Positions 36,551 to 45,917 are shown, numbered from the stretch's first letter. The stretch: 64,000 nt of DNA from Rhizobium sp. (GCA_002796995.1 PEKW01000002.1:505990-569989); one strand, 5' to 3'. Made by a program: numbers and translations. Notes: generated by a model from the sequence alone, not told the origin.

Positions 36551-38047
36551 ATGCGTGAAATCGGCCATTACATCGGCGGCAAGCACGTCGCCGGCACGAG
36601 CGGTCGCTCGAGCAACGTCTTCAACCCGGCAACCGGCGAGGTCCAGGCGACCGTGGCGCTCGCGAGCGTCGCCGAACTCGACGCTGCCGTGCAGAACGCC
36701 AAGGAAGCGCAGCCGGGCTGGGCCAACACCAATCCGCAGCGCCGCGCGCGCGTCTTCATGAAGTTCGTCCAGCTCTTGAACGACAACATGAACGAACTGG
36801 CCGAAATGCTCTCCAAGGAGCACGGCAAGACGATCGAGGACGCCAAGGGCGACATCATCCGCGGCCTCGAAGTCTGCGAATTCGTCATCGGCATTCCGCA
36901 TCTCTCCAAGAGCGAGTTCACCGAAGGTGCCGGCCCCGGCATCGACATGTACTCGATCCGCCAGCCGGTCGGCATCGGCGCCGGCATCACCCCGTTCAAC
37001 TTCCCCGGCATGATCCCGATGTGGATGTTCGCCCCGGCGATCGCCTGCGGCAACGCCTTCATCCTCAAGCCTTCGGAACGCGACCCGTCGCTGCCGATCC
37101 GCCTTGCCGAACTGATGATCGAAGCCGGTCTTCCGGCCGGCGTCCTGAACGTCGTCAACGGTGACAAGGGCGCGGTCGACGCGATCCTCAACCATCCCGA
37201 CATCGGCGCCGTTTCCTTCGTCGGCTCGACCCCGATCGCCCGCTACGTCTATGCGACGGCGACCGCGAGCGGCAAGCGCGCCCAGTGCTTCGGCGGCGCC
37301 AAGAACCACATGATCATCATGCCGGACGCCGACCTCGACCAGGCCGCCAACGCCCTCATCGGCGCGGGCTACGGCTCGGCCGGCGAGCGCTGCATGGCGA
37401 TCTCGGTCGCCGTTCCGGTCGGCGAGGAAACCGCCGATCGCCTGATCGCCAAGCTCGCACCGATGGTCGAGAAGCTGCGCATCGGCCCCTACAACGACGA
37501 AAAGGCCGATTTCGGCCCGGTCGTCACCAAGGAAGCCCAGACCCGCATCCTCGGCCTGATCGACCGCGGCATCGAGGAAGGCGCCAAGCTCGTCGTCGAC
37601 GGCCGCGGCTTCAAGCTGCAGGGCTATGAAAACGGCTACTTCGTCGGCGGCTGCCTGTTCGACGACGTTACCCCGGACATGGACATCTACAGGACCGAGA
37701 TCTTCGGACCGGTTCTCTCGGTGGTTCGCGCCAAGAACTACGAGGAAGCCCTCTCGCTGCCGATGAAGCACGAATACGGCAACGGCGTCTCGATCTATAC
37801 CCGTGATGGCGATGCCGCCCGCGACTTCACCAGCCGCATCAACATCGGCATGGTCGGCGTCAACGTTCCGATCCCGGTTCCGCTCGCCTACCACACCTTC
37901 GGCGGCTGGAAGGCCTCGTCCTTCGGCGACCTGAACCAGCACGGCACCGACTCGATCAAGTTCTGGACCCGCACCAAGACGGTCACCTCGCGCTGGCCGT
38001 CGGGCATCAAGGACGGCGCCGAGTTCTCCATCCCGACGATGAAGTGA
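36551..38047 (+). CDS. mmsA: CoA-acylating methylmalonate-semialdehyde dehydrogenase
   Basis: A 498-residue aldehyde dehydrogenase that converts methylmalonate or malonate semialdehyde to propionyl- or acetyl-CoA, in valine and myo-inositol catabolism. ATG 36551 has CTGAGGAGGCACATCC before it. The catalytic cysteine is C281 in GSAGERCMAIS. FNFPGMIPMWMFAPAIACGN and LKPSERDPS form the cofactor region. Unlike usual ALDHs, the region lacks the general-base glutamate motif, as expected for MMSDH. It is monocistronic with its own terminator. Confidence 0.95.
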   Translation: MREIGHYIGGKHVAGTSGRSSNVFNPATGEVQATVALASVAELDAAVQNAKEAQPGWANTNPQRRARVFMKFVQLLNDNMNELAEMLSKEHGKTIEDAKGDIIRGLEVCEFVIGIPHLSKSEFTEGAGPGIDMYSIRQPVGIGAGITPFNFPGMIPMWMFAPAIACGNAFILKPSERDPSLPIRLAELMIEAGLPAGVLNVVNGDKGAVDAILNHPDIGAVSFVGSTPIARYVYATATASGKRAQCFGGAKNHMIIMPDADLDQAANALIGAGYGSAGERCMAISVAVPVGEETADRLIAKLAPMVEKLRIGPYNDEKADFGPVVTKEAQTRILGLIDRGIEEGAKLVVDGRGFKLQGYENGYFVGGCLFDDVTPDMDIYRTEIFGPVLSVVRAKNYEEALSLPMKHEYGNGVSIYTRDGDAARDFTSRINIGMVGVNVPIPVPLAYHTFGGWKASSFGDLNQHGTDSIKFWTRTKTVTSRWPSGIKDGAEFSIPTMK

Positions 38048-38110
38048 CACCTGTCACAGGCTGGGGCTGATCGCTCCGGCGGTGTTACGGAATTTTCGCG
38101 AAAGCATTGA

Positions 38111-38138
38111 AAACGGGCCTCGAAAGGGGCCCGTTTTT
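38111..38138 (+). terminator. Rho-independent terminator of mmsA
   Basis: A 9-bp stem AAACGGGCC/GGCCCGTTT (38111-38119 with 38128-38136), an 8-base loop, and a T run through 38138, starting about 63 bases after the mmsA stop. Confidence 0.88.
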
Positions 38139-38207
38139 CGTTTGGTCAACTTGCGATGGGCACAGAGCCGTGGCACCTCTGTCGCGGTTGCGTGCGTCGG
38201 GGGATGC

Positions 38208-39323
38208 ATGAGCAGATTCGCCGACGAAAGGGCCGGGGGCATGACAGAGACAAGACCTGTGTCGCAGGTGACGCGGGGAGAATTCCGTGGGCAGGCCGGA
38301 GAGTATTTCGGCATCTGGATCGTCAACATCCTTCTGACGATCGTAACACTCGGCATCTATTCCGCCTGGGCCAAGGTGCGCCGCAACCGCTACTTCTACG
38401 GCAACAGCTTCGTCGACAACCATTCCTTCGACTATCATGCGCGCGGTTTGCAGATCCTGATCGGCCGCGCCATCGTCTTCGTCTTCTTCGTCGTCGTGCA
38501 GGTCGTCAGCGTGTTCTATCCGCTGGCGGGTATCGTCCTGCCCTTCGTCGTGCTGCTCGCCCTGCCGTGGCTGCTGTCGCGGGGCCTGCGCTTTTCCGCC
38601 CGGGTGACGAGTTACCGCAACATCCGCTTCGATTTCAAGGGAACGCCCTGGGGCGCCTTCGTCTCGGTGATCCTCGGCGGGCTGGTCGCCTTCTTAAGCC
38701 TCGGTTTCCTGGCTCCCCTCGCCAGCCGCTGGCTCTACCGCTACGTCTTCAACAACCTGCGCTACGGCGACCGGTCCTTCGCCACCGACCCGCGGATCGG
38801 CAAGCTCTATCGTGCCTGGATTCCGGCGATCATCGTCACGCTGATCGGCGCGGCAATCGCGGTTGGTCTGGGCCTCATGATCTCCGCCGCCAGTGGTGCC
38901 ATGGCTGGCACGGTCGGCGAGGAAGAGTCCACCGGTCAAATCATGGCGACCGTTGTCATTGCGACCATTTACGGCACGTTGATCCCCTTCCTGATCGTCT
39001 ATGCGATCGCCGCCGTGCTCTACCGCGTCGGCGTGCGCAATGTGGTGATGAATGCAACGCTTCTCGATGGCCGTCACCGGCTGTTCAGCGACATGGGCCG
39101 GCGGCGCTATCTGTGGATCGTCGTCTCCAACCTGCTCGTCACCGTGCTGACGCTCGGCCTGATGCGCCCCTGGGCGGCCGTGCGCGAGCAACGTTATATG
39201 GTCGGGCATTCGGGCATGATCATCGACGGCGACATCGGCGACGTGATGGCCTCGATCGAGGCCAGCGGCTCGGCGGTCACCGCCGAATACCTCGACATGG
39301 AAGGTTTCGACTTTGGCTTCTGA
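38208..39323 (+). CDS. DUF898 (YjgN-family) membrane protein
   Basis: A 371-residue membrane protein with about eight helices in two repeats, each with the DUF898 motif: GEYFGIWIVNILLTIVTLGIYSAWAKVRRN in the first half and RYLWIVVSNLLVTVLTLGLMRPWAAVREQRY in the second. ATG 38208 follows CGGGGGATGC; ATG 38241 is an alternative. The C-terminus is soluble and acidic. It overlaps the M48 peptidase gene by 11 bases. The function of DUF898 proteins is not established. Confidence 0.82.
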   Translation: MSRFADERAGGMTETRPVSQVTRGEFRGQAGEYFGIWIVNILLTIVTLGIYSAWAKVRRNRYFYGNSFVDNHSFDYHARGLQILIGRAIVFVFFVVVQVVSVFYPLAGIVLPFVVLLALPWLLSRGLRFSARVTSYRNIRFDFKGTPWGAFVSVILGGLVAFLSLGFLAPLASRWLYRYVFNNLRYGDRSFATDPRIGKLYRAWIPAIIVTLIGAAIAVGLGLMISAASGAMAGTVGEEESTGQIMATVVIATIYGTLIPFLIVYAIAAVLYRVGVRNVVMNATLLDGRHRLFSDMGRRRYLWIVVSNLLVTVLTLGLMRPWAAVREQRYMVGHSGMIIDGDIGDVMASIEASGSAVTAEYLDMEGFDFGF

Positions 39324-40386
39324 GGGAGAGATCATCGCCGTCGGCCATTGGCACCCGCCGCGCTCCAGCCGCACGGTTGCGGCGCGGCTCTTGTCGCATG
39401 GCAGGACGCTTACCGTGCGGCTCGACGGCGTGGCGGGCGATCCCGTCTCCGTCAATGACGTGGATGCCGTCACTATTTCCGCACGGGTCGGCCGGATCCC
39501 GCGGCGCATCGGTTTCGTCGACGGTTCGCTGTTCGAGACCGAGGACAATGATGCGGTCGATGCCTGGCTCCGCGCGCGCCGGCTGCATCGGGGCGGGCTG
39601 GTCCATGAGCTGGAGCGGTTCCATCCCCGGCTGCTCGGCCTGGTGGTCGCCGTCTTCCTGCTGGCCGGCGCCATCTATCGCTATGCACTGCCGGTGCTGG
39701 TCGAGGTGGCGGTGCTGGTGACGCCACCGGCGGTGGCCGACATGATGGCCTCGGGCACGCTCGCCTCGCTCGATCAGGCGGTCTTCTCCGAGAGCGGCCT
39801 GCCGCAACCGCGCCAGGGCGAGATCGAGGCGAAGTTCGAGGAGATCGCTGCGCTGTCCAACCGGGGCGCCGACGCCTACGCGCTGCATTTCCGCAAGGGC
39901 GGGCTGATCGGGCCGAATGCCTTTGCCCTGCCGGACGGCACGCTGGTCATCACCGACGAACTGGTGGAACTCGCCGCCGGCGACACCGAAATGATCCTCG
40001 GCGTGCTGGCCCACGAGATCGGCCATGTGGAGCGGGACCATTCGCTGCGGCAGTTCTATCGGGCGGCGGGAACCGCAGCCCTGGTCATGCTGATCGCCGG
40101 CGATATCGGCAGCGCCGGCGAGGAAATCCTGACCGACGGCGCAGCGCTCCTGACGCTGTCCTATTCCCGTTCCGCCGAGAGCGAGGCGGACCGGATCTCG
40201 GTCGATCTGATGGCGAAGGCCGGCCATGATCCGGCGGCCATCGGCCGGTTCTTCGAGATCATCGAGGAAAAGCTCGGCGACAGCGGTGACACGACGATCT
40301 TCTCCACCCACCCAGGCACGCCGGACCGCCGCCGGCAGATCGACCAATGGGCGGCGGAAGCCGCAACGCAAAAGGGCGGCCAGTAG
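39313..40386 (+). CDS. M48-family membrane metallopeptidase
   Basis: A 357-residue zinc peptidase. The start is TTG 39313, inside the end of the DUF898 gene, giving coupled translation. Residues 1-100 are soluble; one helix at 107-127 (LLGLVVAVFLLAGAIYRYAL) anchors it. The zinc motif HEIGH is at 234-238 and the third ligand is in SRSAESEADRIS. The N-terminal domain is cytosolic with the peptidase probably periplasmic. It is the DUF898-M48 arrangement seen in other proteobacteria; its substrate is unknown. Confidence 0.88.
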   Translation: MASEGEIIAVGHWHPPRSSRTVAARLLSHGRTLTVRLDGVAGDPVSVNDVDAVTISARVGRIPRRIGFVDGSLFETEDNDAVDAWLRARRLHRGGLVHELERFHPRLLGLVVAVFLLAGAIYRYALPVLVEVAVLVTPPAVADMMASGTLASLDQAVFSESGLPQPRQGEIEAKFEEIAALSNRGADAYALHFRKGGLIGPNAFALPDGTLVITDELVELAAGDTEMILGVLAHEIGHVERDHSLRQFYRAAGTAALVMLIAGDIGSAGEEILTDGAALLTLSYSRSAESEADRISVDLMAKAGHDPAAIGRFFEIIEEKLGDSGDTTIFSTHPGTPDRRRQIDQWAAEAATQKGGQ

Positions 40387-40417
40387 CCGCCCTTCGAATG
40401 CATGTCGATACGATCCG

Positions 40418-41461
40418 TTACTGCGTCGGGCCGTCGTTCAGGCCGACCTTGTCGACCAGTTCCGAGGCCGTCTTGCGGTTGGCGGCGATGTCGGACAGCG
40501 GCAGGGTGTCGGGCTTGATCGGTCCGAAGGATGCGACCACGTCGGACACCTTGGCGCCGGGCAGCACCGGATATTCGAACACCTGCTCGGCATAGATTTC
40601 CTGCGCCTTGCCGGAGGACAGGAATTCCATCAGCTTGACGGCATTGTCCTTGTTCGGCGCATATTTGGCGAGCGCCATGCCGGAAATGTTCACATGCGTG
40701 CCGCGGTCGGCGGCATTGGGGAAGAGGATCTTGGTGGCGGCCGCCCATTCCTTCTCTTCCGGATCCTTCTCGTTGGTCATCATCAGGCCGACGTAATAGG
40801 TATTGCCGAGCGCGATGTCGCATTCGCCGGACATGATGGCCTTGGCCTGGCTGCGGTCGTTGCCGTCGGGCTTGCGCGCCAGGTTCTGCTTGAGCCCCGT
40901 CAGCCACTTCTCGGTATATTCGGCGCCGTGATGGGCGACCATCGAGGCGAACAGGCCGATATTATAGGAATGCTGGCCATCGCGCATGCAGATCCGGCCC
41001 TTCCACTTCGGGTCGGCCAATTCTTCGTAGGTGATGGCCGTTTCCGGCACGCGCTCCTTGGAGGCGTAGACGACGCGGCCGCGGGTCGTCAGACCGAACC
41101 ATTCGCCGGCCGCATCGCGATACTGCGCCGGGATGTCCTTGTTGATGACCTCGTTGGTCAGCGGCTGGGTGACGCCGCCGTCCTTGGCCTCGACCAAACG
41201 ACCGATGTCGACGGTGAGGATGACGTCGGCCGGGGAGTTCGCGCCTTCGGCGGCGATGCGTTCGACCAGGCCCTTGTCGAGGAAGAGCACGTTCGCCTCG
41301 ATCCCGGTCTCCGCAGTGAAGGCGTCGATCAGCGGCTGGATCAGCTCCGGCTGGCGATAGGAATAGATGTTGACCTCGCCGTCCGCCATGGCCATGCCGG
41401 CCGTTGCGGCGAAGGCGACAGAGCCGAGAAGCGCACTGCGGATAAATTTGACCGGAAGCAT
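40418..41461 (-). CDS. fbpA: Fe(III) ABC transporter periplasmic binding protein (FbpA type)
   Basis: A 347-residue iron-binding protein. Residues 1-26 form a signal peptide ending GMAMA. The mature start EVNIYSYRQPELIQPLIDAF and the tyrosine pair Y222-Y223 in LGNTYYVGLM, the iron ligands of FbpA, are clear. ATG 41461 has AAGGAGATACC in front of it. An IRO-type operator lies about 30 bases upstream, and rirA is divergent. The permease is not adjacent; one candidate is at 20276-21955. Confidence 0.9.
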   Translation of the reverse strand: MLPVKFIRSALLGSVAFAATAGMAMADGEVNIYSYRQPELIQPLIDAFTAETGIEANVLFLDKGLVERIAAEGANSPADVILTVDIGRLVEAKDGGVTQPLTNEVINKDIPAQYRDAAGEWFGLTTRGRVVYASKERVPETAITYEELADPKWKGRICMRDGQHSYNIGLFASMVAHHGAEYTEKWLTGLKQNLARKPDGNDRSQAKAIMSGECDIALGNTYYVGLMMTNEKDPEEKEWAAATKILFPNAADRGTHVNISGMALAKYAPNKDNAVKLMEFLSSGKAQEIYAEQVFEYPVLPGAKVSDVVASFGPIKPDTLPLSDIAANRKTASELVDKVGLNDGPTQ

Positions 41462-41492
41462 GGTATCTCCTTGCGAGAGTGACTACATTTGT

Positions 41493-41507
41493 TGAGCCTG
41501 ATATTCA
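41493..41507 (-). promoter_or_regulatory. IRO-box-like RirA operator before fbpA
   Basis: TGAGCCTGATATTCA has exactly the TGA-N9-TCA form of the rhizobial iron-responsive operator, 32 bases upstream of the fbpA ATG. The rirA gene itself is 130 bases away on the other strand. Binding is predicted, not shown. Confidence 0.6.
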
Positions 41508-41638
41508 TGATTTTCCGGGCTGTCAATGCGACCGTTCGGGGCTCACAGACACGTGAAGCGTGAACTTGAGTATTTTGGAATTGTTCAAAACTGCGGAATC
41601 CGCTATACGGGGCGGAAGACGAGTCCATGGAGTGACGC

Positions 41639-42130
41639 ATGCGGTTGACAAAACAGACGAATTACGCGGTTCGCATGCTGATGTACTGTGCGGCCAACAA
41701 GGATCACCTGAGCCGTATTCCGGAAATCGCCAAGGCTTACGGCGTCTCCGAGCTCTTCCTGTTCAAGATTCTCCAGCCTCTCAACAAGGCCGGACTGGTG
41801 GAAACCGTGCGCGGTCGCAATGGCGGCGTGCGCCTCGGGCGCGCGGCCGACAAGATCACCCTGTTCGACGTGGTCAAGGTCACCGAGGACAGCTTTGCCA
41901 TGGCCGAGTGCTTCGAGGACGACGGCGACGTCGATTGCCCGCTGATCGACAGCTGCGGCCTGAACTCGGCGCTGCGCAAGGCGCTCAACGCCTTTTTCAA
42001 CGTGCTGACCGAATACACGATCGACGATCTGGTCAAGGCGCGCCCGCAGATCAACTTCCTGCTCGGCATCAACGAGTTCGGCCGGCAGAACGTCATTCCG
42101 GTGCCGCCGGTCTCCGCCCCGGCCGCCTGA
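41639..42130 (+). CDS. rirA: Rrf2-family iron regulator RirA
   Basis: A 163-residue Fe-S repressor of iron uptake genes. The N-terminal winged helix (MRLTKQTNYAVRMLMYCAA) matches Rrf2 proteins. Three conserved cysteines C91, C100 and C106 (in ECFEDDGDVDCPLIDSCG) coordinate the [4Fe-4S] cluster that senses iron. RirA represses when iron is sufficient. It is divergent from fbpA, a probable target. A partly dyadic AT-rich stretch at 41574-41589 lies upstream but I cannot assign it. Confidence 0.94.
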   Translation: MRLTKQTNYAVRMLMYCAANKDHLSRIPEIAKAYGVSELFLFKILQPLNKAGLVETVRGRNGGVRLGRAADKITLFDVVKVTEDSFAMAECFEDDGDVDCPLIDSCGLNSALRKALNAFFNVLTEYTIDDLVKARPQINFLLGINEFGRQNVIPVPPVSAPAA

Positions 42131-42150
42131 TCGATACCGCTTCCCATCGA

Positions 42151-42182
42151 ACCCCGTCGCTTTGCCAAGCGGCGGGGTTTTT
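42151..42182 (+). terminator. Rho-independent terminator of rirA
   Basis: A 12-bp stem (42151-42162 with 42167-42178, one G-U pair) with a TGCC loop and five T at 42178-42182, twenty bases after the rirA stop. Confidence 0.92.
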
Positions 42183-42356
42183 CGTTGCGCTCTTCACCGC
42201 ATCTCGCAGAAAAAGTCCGGTCGATCGCGGTCCGCCCTCTTGAGGTGCGGCGAGGACCGAAATACGTTTACGTAAACGGAAGACGCAGTGCTGTCTGTCC
42301 GCAGGCAGAGGGCGTGGAGAGACGCCCGCTGGGTGGCTTTGGGAGGAGCGCCTGAC

Positions 42357-43955
42357 ATGTTCGACTATGTGATCGCCGGCGGTGGTTCGGCAGGTTCGGT
42401 GCTGGCGGCGCGGCTGAGCGAGGATCCGGCCGTCAAGGTCTGCCTGCTCGAGGCGGGCGGCAACGGCCGCGACCTGCTGCTGCGTGTGCCGTCGGGGGCG
42501 GCGGCCATCGTGCCGGGGCGGCTGCGCTCGGCCAACTGGTGCTTCGAGAGCGAGCCGCAGGCGGAACTCAACGGCCGGCGCGCCTATCAGCCGCGCGGCC
42601 GCGGGCTCGGCGGCTCGAGCCTGATCAACGCCATGCTCTATGTGCGCGGCCATGCGACGGACTACGACGACTGGTCGGCCCGCGGCTGCACGGGCTGGTC
42701 CTTCGCCGATATGCTGCCCCATTTCCTGAAGTCCGAGGACAATGAGCGCGGCGCCTCGGCCCTTCATGGCGCGGGCGGTCCCCTGCAGGTCTCCAACGCC
42801 GATTGGGTCCGGCCGATCAACAAGGCCTTCATCGAGGCGGGCGTGTCGCGCGGCTTTCGCGCCAATGACGACTTCAACAGCGAGGACCAGGAGGGGCTCG
42901 GTCTCTATCAGGCGACGCAGTTCTGGAAGGGGCCGAAGAAGGGCGAGCGCTGCTCGGCCGCGGCCGCCTATCTGCACGATCATCTCGACCGGCCGAACCT
43001 CACCGTCGTCACCGGCGCCCGGGCGAGCCGCATCCTCACGACCAAGGGCCGCGCCACCGGCGTCGCCTATCGCATCGGGCGGCGCGAGGAGACGGCGCTC
43101 GCCGCCCGCGAAGTGCTCGTCTGCAGCGGCGCGCTGCAGTCGCCGCAGCTGCTCATGCTGTCGGGCATCGGCCCGGCCGACGAACTGCGGCGCCACGGCA
43201 TTTCCGTCGTTGCCGACCGTCCGGAGGTCGGCGCCAATCTGCAGGACCATCTCGACTACACCAGCGTCTACCGCTCCGCCGACACCGACCTGCTCGGCAT
43301 CGGCTTCACCGGCCTTAGGGCCATGGGCAAGGCGGCAGGCGAATGGAAGCGCGAGGGGACCGGCCTGCTGCGCTCGACCTTTGCCGAATCCGGCGCCTTC
43401 CTGAAGACCGATCCGGCGCTCGATCGTCCCGACATCCAGCTGCATTTCGTCGTCGCCATGGTCGACGACCACGCGCGGCGCATGCACATGGGCTACGGCT
43501 ACTCCTGCCATGTCTGCCTGCTCAGGCCCCATTCGCGCGGCCGCGTCGGGTTGAAGAGCGCTGATCCGACGGCGGCGCCGCTGATCGATCCCGCCTATCT
43601 TTCCGACCGGCGCGACCTCGACGGCATGGTCGCCGGCACGCGGCTGATGCGCGACATCATGGAGGCCGGTCCGCTGGCGCGTTATCGCGGCCGCGAACTC
43701 TACCCGACCGGAAGCTCCGATGCCGAGCTGGAGGCCGCCATCCGGGCGCGGGCCGAAACCATCTATCATCCGGCCGGCACCTGCCGCATGGGCGGCGACG
43801 AGGCCTCCGTGGTCGATCCTCATCTCAAGGTGCGCGGGGTCGAGGGCCTGCGCGTCGTCGACGCCTCGGTCATGCCGACCCTGATCGGCGGCAATACCAA
43901 TGCGCCTGTGATCGCCATGGCGGAAAAGATCGCGGCGGAGATCCGCGCCGGCTAG
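42357..43955 (+). CDS. GMC-family oxidoreductase (choline or alcohol dehydrogenase-like)
   Basis: A 532-residue flavoprotein. ATG 42357 has GGGAGGAG upstream. The FAD motif FDYVIAGGGSAGSVLAARL is at residues 2-20; GRGLGGSSLINAMLYVRG is GMC signature 1, and GALQSPQLLMLSGIGP signature 2. Catalytic His residues are expected in YHPAGTCRMG and at NTNAPVIAMAEK. It resembles BetA but has no neighbouring betaine genes, so its alcohol substrate is undetermined. Confidence 0.88.
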   Translation: MFDYVIAGGGSAGSVLAARLSEDPAVKVCLLEAGGNGRDLLLRVPSGAAAIVPGRLRSANWCFESEPQAELNGRRAYQPRGRGLGGSSLINAMLYVRGHATDYDDWSARGCTGWSFADMLPHFLKSEDNERGASALHGAGGPLQVSNADWVRPINKAFIEAGVSRGFRANDDFNSEDQEGLGLYQATQFWKGPKKGERCSAAAAYLHDHLDRPNLTVVTGARASRILTTKGRATGVAYRIGRREETALAAREVLVCSGALQSPQLLMLSGIGPADELRRHGISVVADRPEVGANLQDHLDYTSVYRSADTDLLGIGFTGLRAMGKAAGEWKREGTGLLRSTFAESGAFLKTDPALDRPDIQLHFVVAMVDDHARRMHMGYGYSCHVCLLRPHSRGRVGLKSADPTAAPLIDPAYLSDRRDLDGMVAGTRLMRDIMEAGPLARYRGRELYPTGSSDAELEAAIRARAETIYHPAGTCRMGGDEASVVDPHLKVRGVEGLRVVDASVMPTLIGGNTNAPVIAMAEKIAAEIRAG

Positions 43956-44097
43956 GGCATGCTTCCCAAGGTAGGCGCGGCATTCGGGCCTTCGCCGCAC
44001 GCGTCGTGGATGGCCGGCTGTCGCGGGTTGAAATCACGGCACCGCCGGTTAAGGTCGCGACCAGACGGCATGGCGCCGCATCGGGGAGCACGCGCAC

Positions 44098-44619
44098 TTG
44101 CAGGAACTTTCGACCAGCCGCCCGGCGGCGATCATCGTCATGGGGGTCAGCGGCTGCGGCAAGTCCTCGGTCGGGGCGCTGCTCGCCGGGCGGCTGGGCC
44201 TCGCCTTCATCGAGGGCGATGTGCTGCATCCCGCGGCCAATGTCGAGAAGATGGCCAAGGGCACGCCGCTCTCCGACGCCGACCGCTGGCCATGGCTCGA
44301 CATCATCGGCGCGGAAATGGCCGCATCGCTGGACCGCGGCGAGGGCATCGTCGTCTCCTGTTCGGCGCTGAAGAGGATCTACCGTGACCGCCTGCGCGCC
44401 GCGACCGGCGGCGCACTGGCCTTCGTCTATCTGCACGGCTCCCGTGACCTGCTCACCGAGCGCATGGGCGCCCGCACCGGCCACTTCATGCCGCTCTCCC
44501 TGCTCGACAGCCAGCTCGCAACGCTCGAAGTGCCGACCGGCGAGCCGGGCGTGGTGACGGTCGATATCGACCAGAGCGTCGTGGGGATTGTCGCGGATGC
44601 GATGCGGGGGCTGGGGTAG
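44098..44619 (+). CDS. gntK: Gluconokinase
   Basis: A 173-residue kinase of the GntK family that phosphorylates gluconate to 6-phosphogluconate. The P loop GVSGCGKS is at residues 16-23, and HPAANVEKMAKGTPLSDADRWPWL is diagnostic. The start is TTG 44098 after GGGGAGCACGCGCAC; no ATG in frame precedes the P loop. Length is normal. It links to the same pathway as zwf and pgl. It is downstream of the GMC gene by about 140 bases. Confidence 0.92.
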   Translation: MQELSTSRPAAIIVMGVSGCGKSSVGALLAGRLGLAFIEGDVLHPAANVEKMAKGTPLSDADRWPWLDIIGAEMAASLDRGEGIVVSCSALKRIYRDRLRAATGGALAFVYLHGSRDLLTERMGARTGHFMPLSLLDSQLATLEVPTGEPGVVTVDIDQSVVGIVADAMRGLG

Positions 44620-44626
44620 GGGGTGC

Positions 44627-45013
44627 TGCCCCTCACCCTCACCCTGGACCCGACCGGGGTCGAGCCGCGTGTCTCGACCCTTCCTTCGGACCCCCGCAAG
44701 CGGGGAGAGGGGATGGCCGCCGCGGTGCCCCTTGTTCCTTCTCCCCGTTTACGGGGAGAAGGTGCCGGCAGGCGGATGAGGGGCAATCGACAATGTTGGA
44801 GGCCCCAAAATACAGAAACCTGGCTTCCCTCGCTTCCCCCTCACCTGCAATTTCTAGCACTTGGCTTACGCCAAGGCGCTGAAATTGCTTCCTCTCCCAC
44901 AAGGGGAGAGGAGACCTGCCGCCCCGCACGACGCTCCGCCTCTCCCCTTGTGGGAGAGGTTACAAAATCACGATCTTGGCGCAGCCAAGTCGTAGATTTT
45001 GTTGGTGAGGGGG
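44627..45013. repeat. Mosaic of palindromic intergenic repeats (RIME-like)
   Basis: The gntK-aguB spacer consists of nested inverted repeats. Left part: 44627-44790 contains CTCACCCTCACCCT, CCCCGCAAGCGGGG and CTTCTCCCCGTTTACGGGGAGAAG hairpins. Right part: CCCCCTCACC (44836-44845) pairs with GGTGAGGGGG (45004-45013) and encloses two further hairpins plus CTCTCCCACAAGGGGAGAG. This matches the general form of the rhizobial intergenic mosaic elements. No gene is present. Confidence 0.7.
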
Positions 45014-45044
45014 CTTTGTGCGTCTGATCTGCCGGACCGTTCAC

Positions 45045-45917
45045 TCAAACCCGTCCGTCCATCGTCAAAAGCGGCGTATAGAGCTCCGGCCGGCGGTCGC
45101 GGAAGAGGCCCCAGTTGCTGCGCTGGCGGGCAATGCCGTCGAGGTCGAAGGTGGCGGTGAGGACCGATTCGCTTGCCCGGTCCGCCTCGGCGACCTTGTC
45201 GCCCGTCTGGTCGGCGATGAAGGAAGAGCCGTAGAAGGTGAGTTCCGTGCCCTTGCGGCCCGGCTCCATGCCAATGCGGTTCGACGCAATCACCGGCATG
45301 ATGTTCGCCGCCGCATGGCCCTGCATGACGCGCTGCCAGTGGGCGGCGCTGTCGATCGTCGGGTCCTGCGGTTCCGAGCCGATCGCGGTCGGATAGAACA
45401 GCAGCTCGGCGCCCTGGAGCGCCATGGCGCGCGCCGCTTCCGGGAACCACTGGTCCCAGCAGATGCCGACGCCGATGCGGGCGTGCTTCGTCTGCCAGAC
45501 CCGAAAACCGGTATCGCCGGGCGAGAAATAGTATTTCTCGGTATAGCCGGGGCCGTCGGGGATATGGCTCTTGCGGTAGAGGCCGAGCACCGTGCCATCA
45601 GCATCGACGATCGCCACGCTGTTGAAATAGGTCTGTCCGGCCTTCTCGAAGAAGCTCACCGGCAGAACGACGTTCAGCTCGGCGGCGAGCCTGGAAAAGT
45701 GCGCGATCAGCGGATTGTTCTCGAAGGGCTTGGCCATGTCGAAGAATTCGCCGATCTGGTCCTGGCAGAAATAGGGGGCCTCGAACAGCTCCTGGATCAG
45801 CACGATCTGGGCGCCGTCGGCGGCCGCCTTGCGGATCAGGCTTTCGGCGCGGGCGATATTGCCGGGGATATCCCAGGTGCAGGCCATCTGGGTTGCCGCG
45901 ACTGTGACTGTACGCAT
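45045..45917 (-). CDS. aguB: N-carbamoylputrescine amidase-type carbon-nitrogen hydrolase
   Basis: A 290-residue nitrilase-superfamily amidase. The catalytic triad is E43 (QELFEAPYF), K116 (YRKSHIPD) and C153 (GICWDQWFPE). KSHIPDGPGYTEKYYFSPG is typical of N-carbamoylputrescine amidases, which release putrescine, CO2 and ammonia. It follows the second puuA-puuB pair on the same strand by 10 bases, so a polyamine-related role is likely. The exact substrate is not proven; it could serve a related amide from the pathway. Confidence 0.87.
   Translation of the reverse strand: MRTVTVAATQMACTWDIPGNIARAESLIRKAAADGAQIVLIQELFEAPYFCQDQIGEFFDMAKPFENNPLIAHFSRLAAELNVVLPVSFFEKAGQTYFNSVAIVDADGTVLGLYRKSHIPDGPGYTEKYYFSPGDTGFRVWQTKHARIGVGICWDQWFPEAARAMALQGAELLFYPTAIGSEPQDPTIDSAAHWQRVMQGHAAANIMPVIASNRIGMEPGRKGTELTFYGSSFIADQTGDKVAEADRASESVLTATFDLDGIARQRSNWGLFRDRRPELYTPLLTMDGRV

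Noticed and set aside
41574..41589. Palindrome-like TTTGGAATTGTTCAAA before rirA as an Irr (ICE) box
   Set aside because: Only four outer bases plus one inner base are symmetric, and the match to the ICE pattern is poor.
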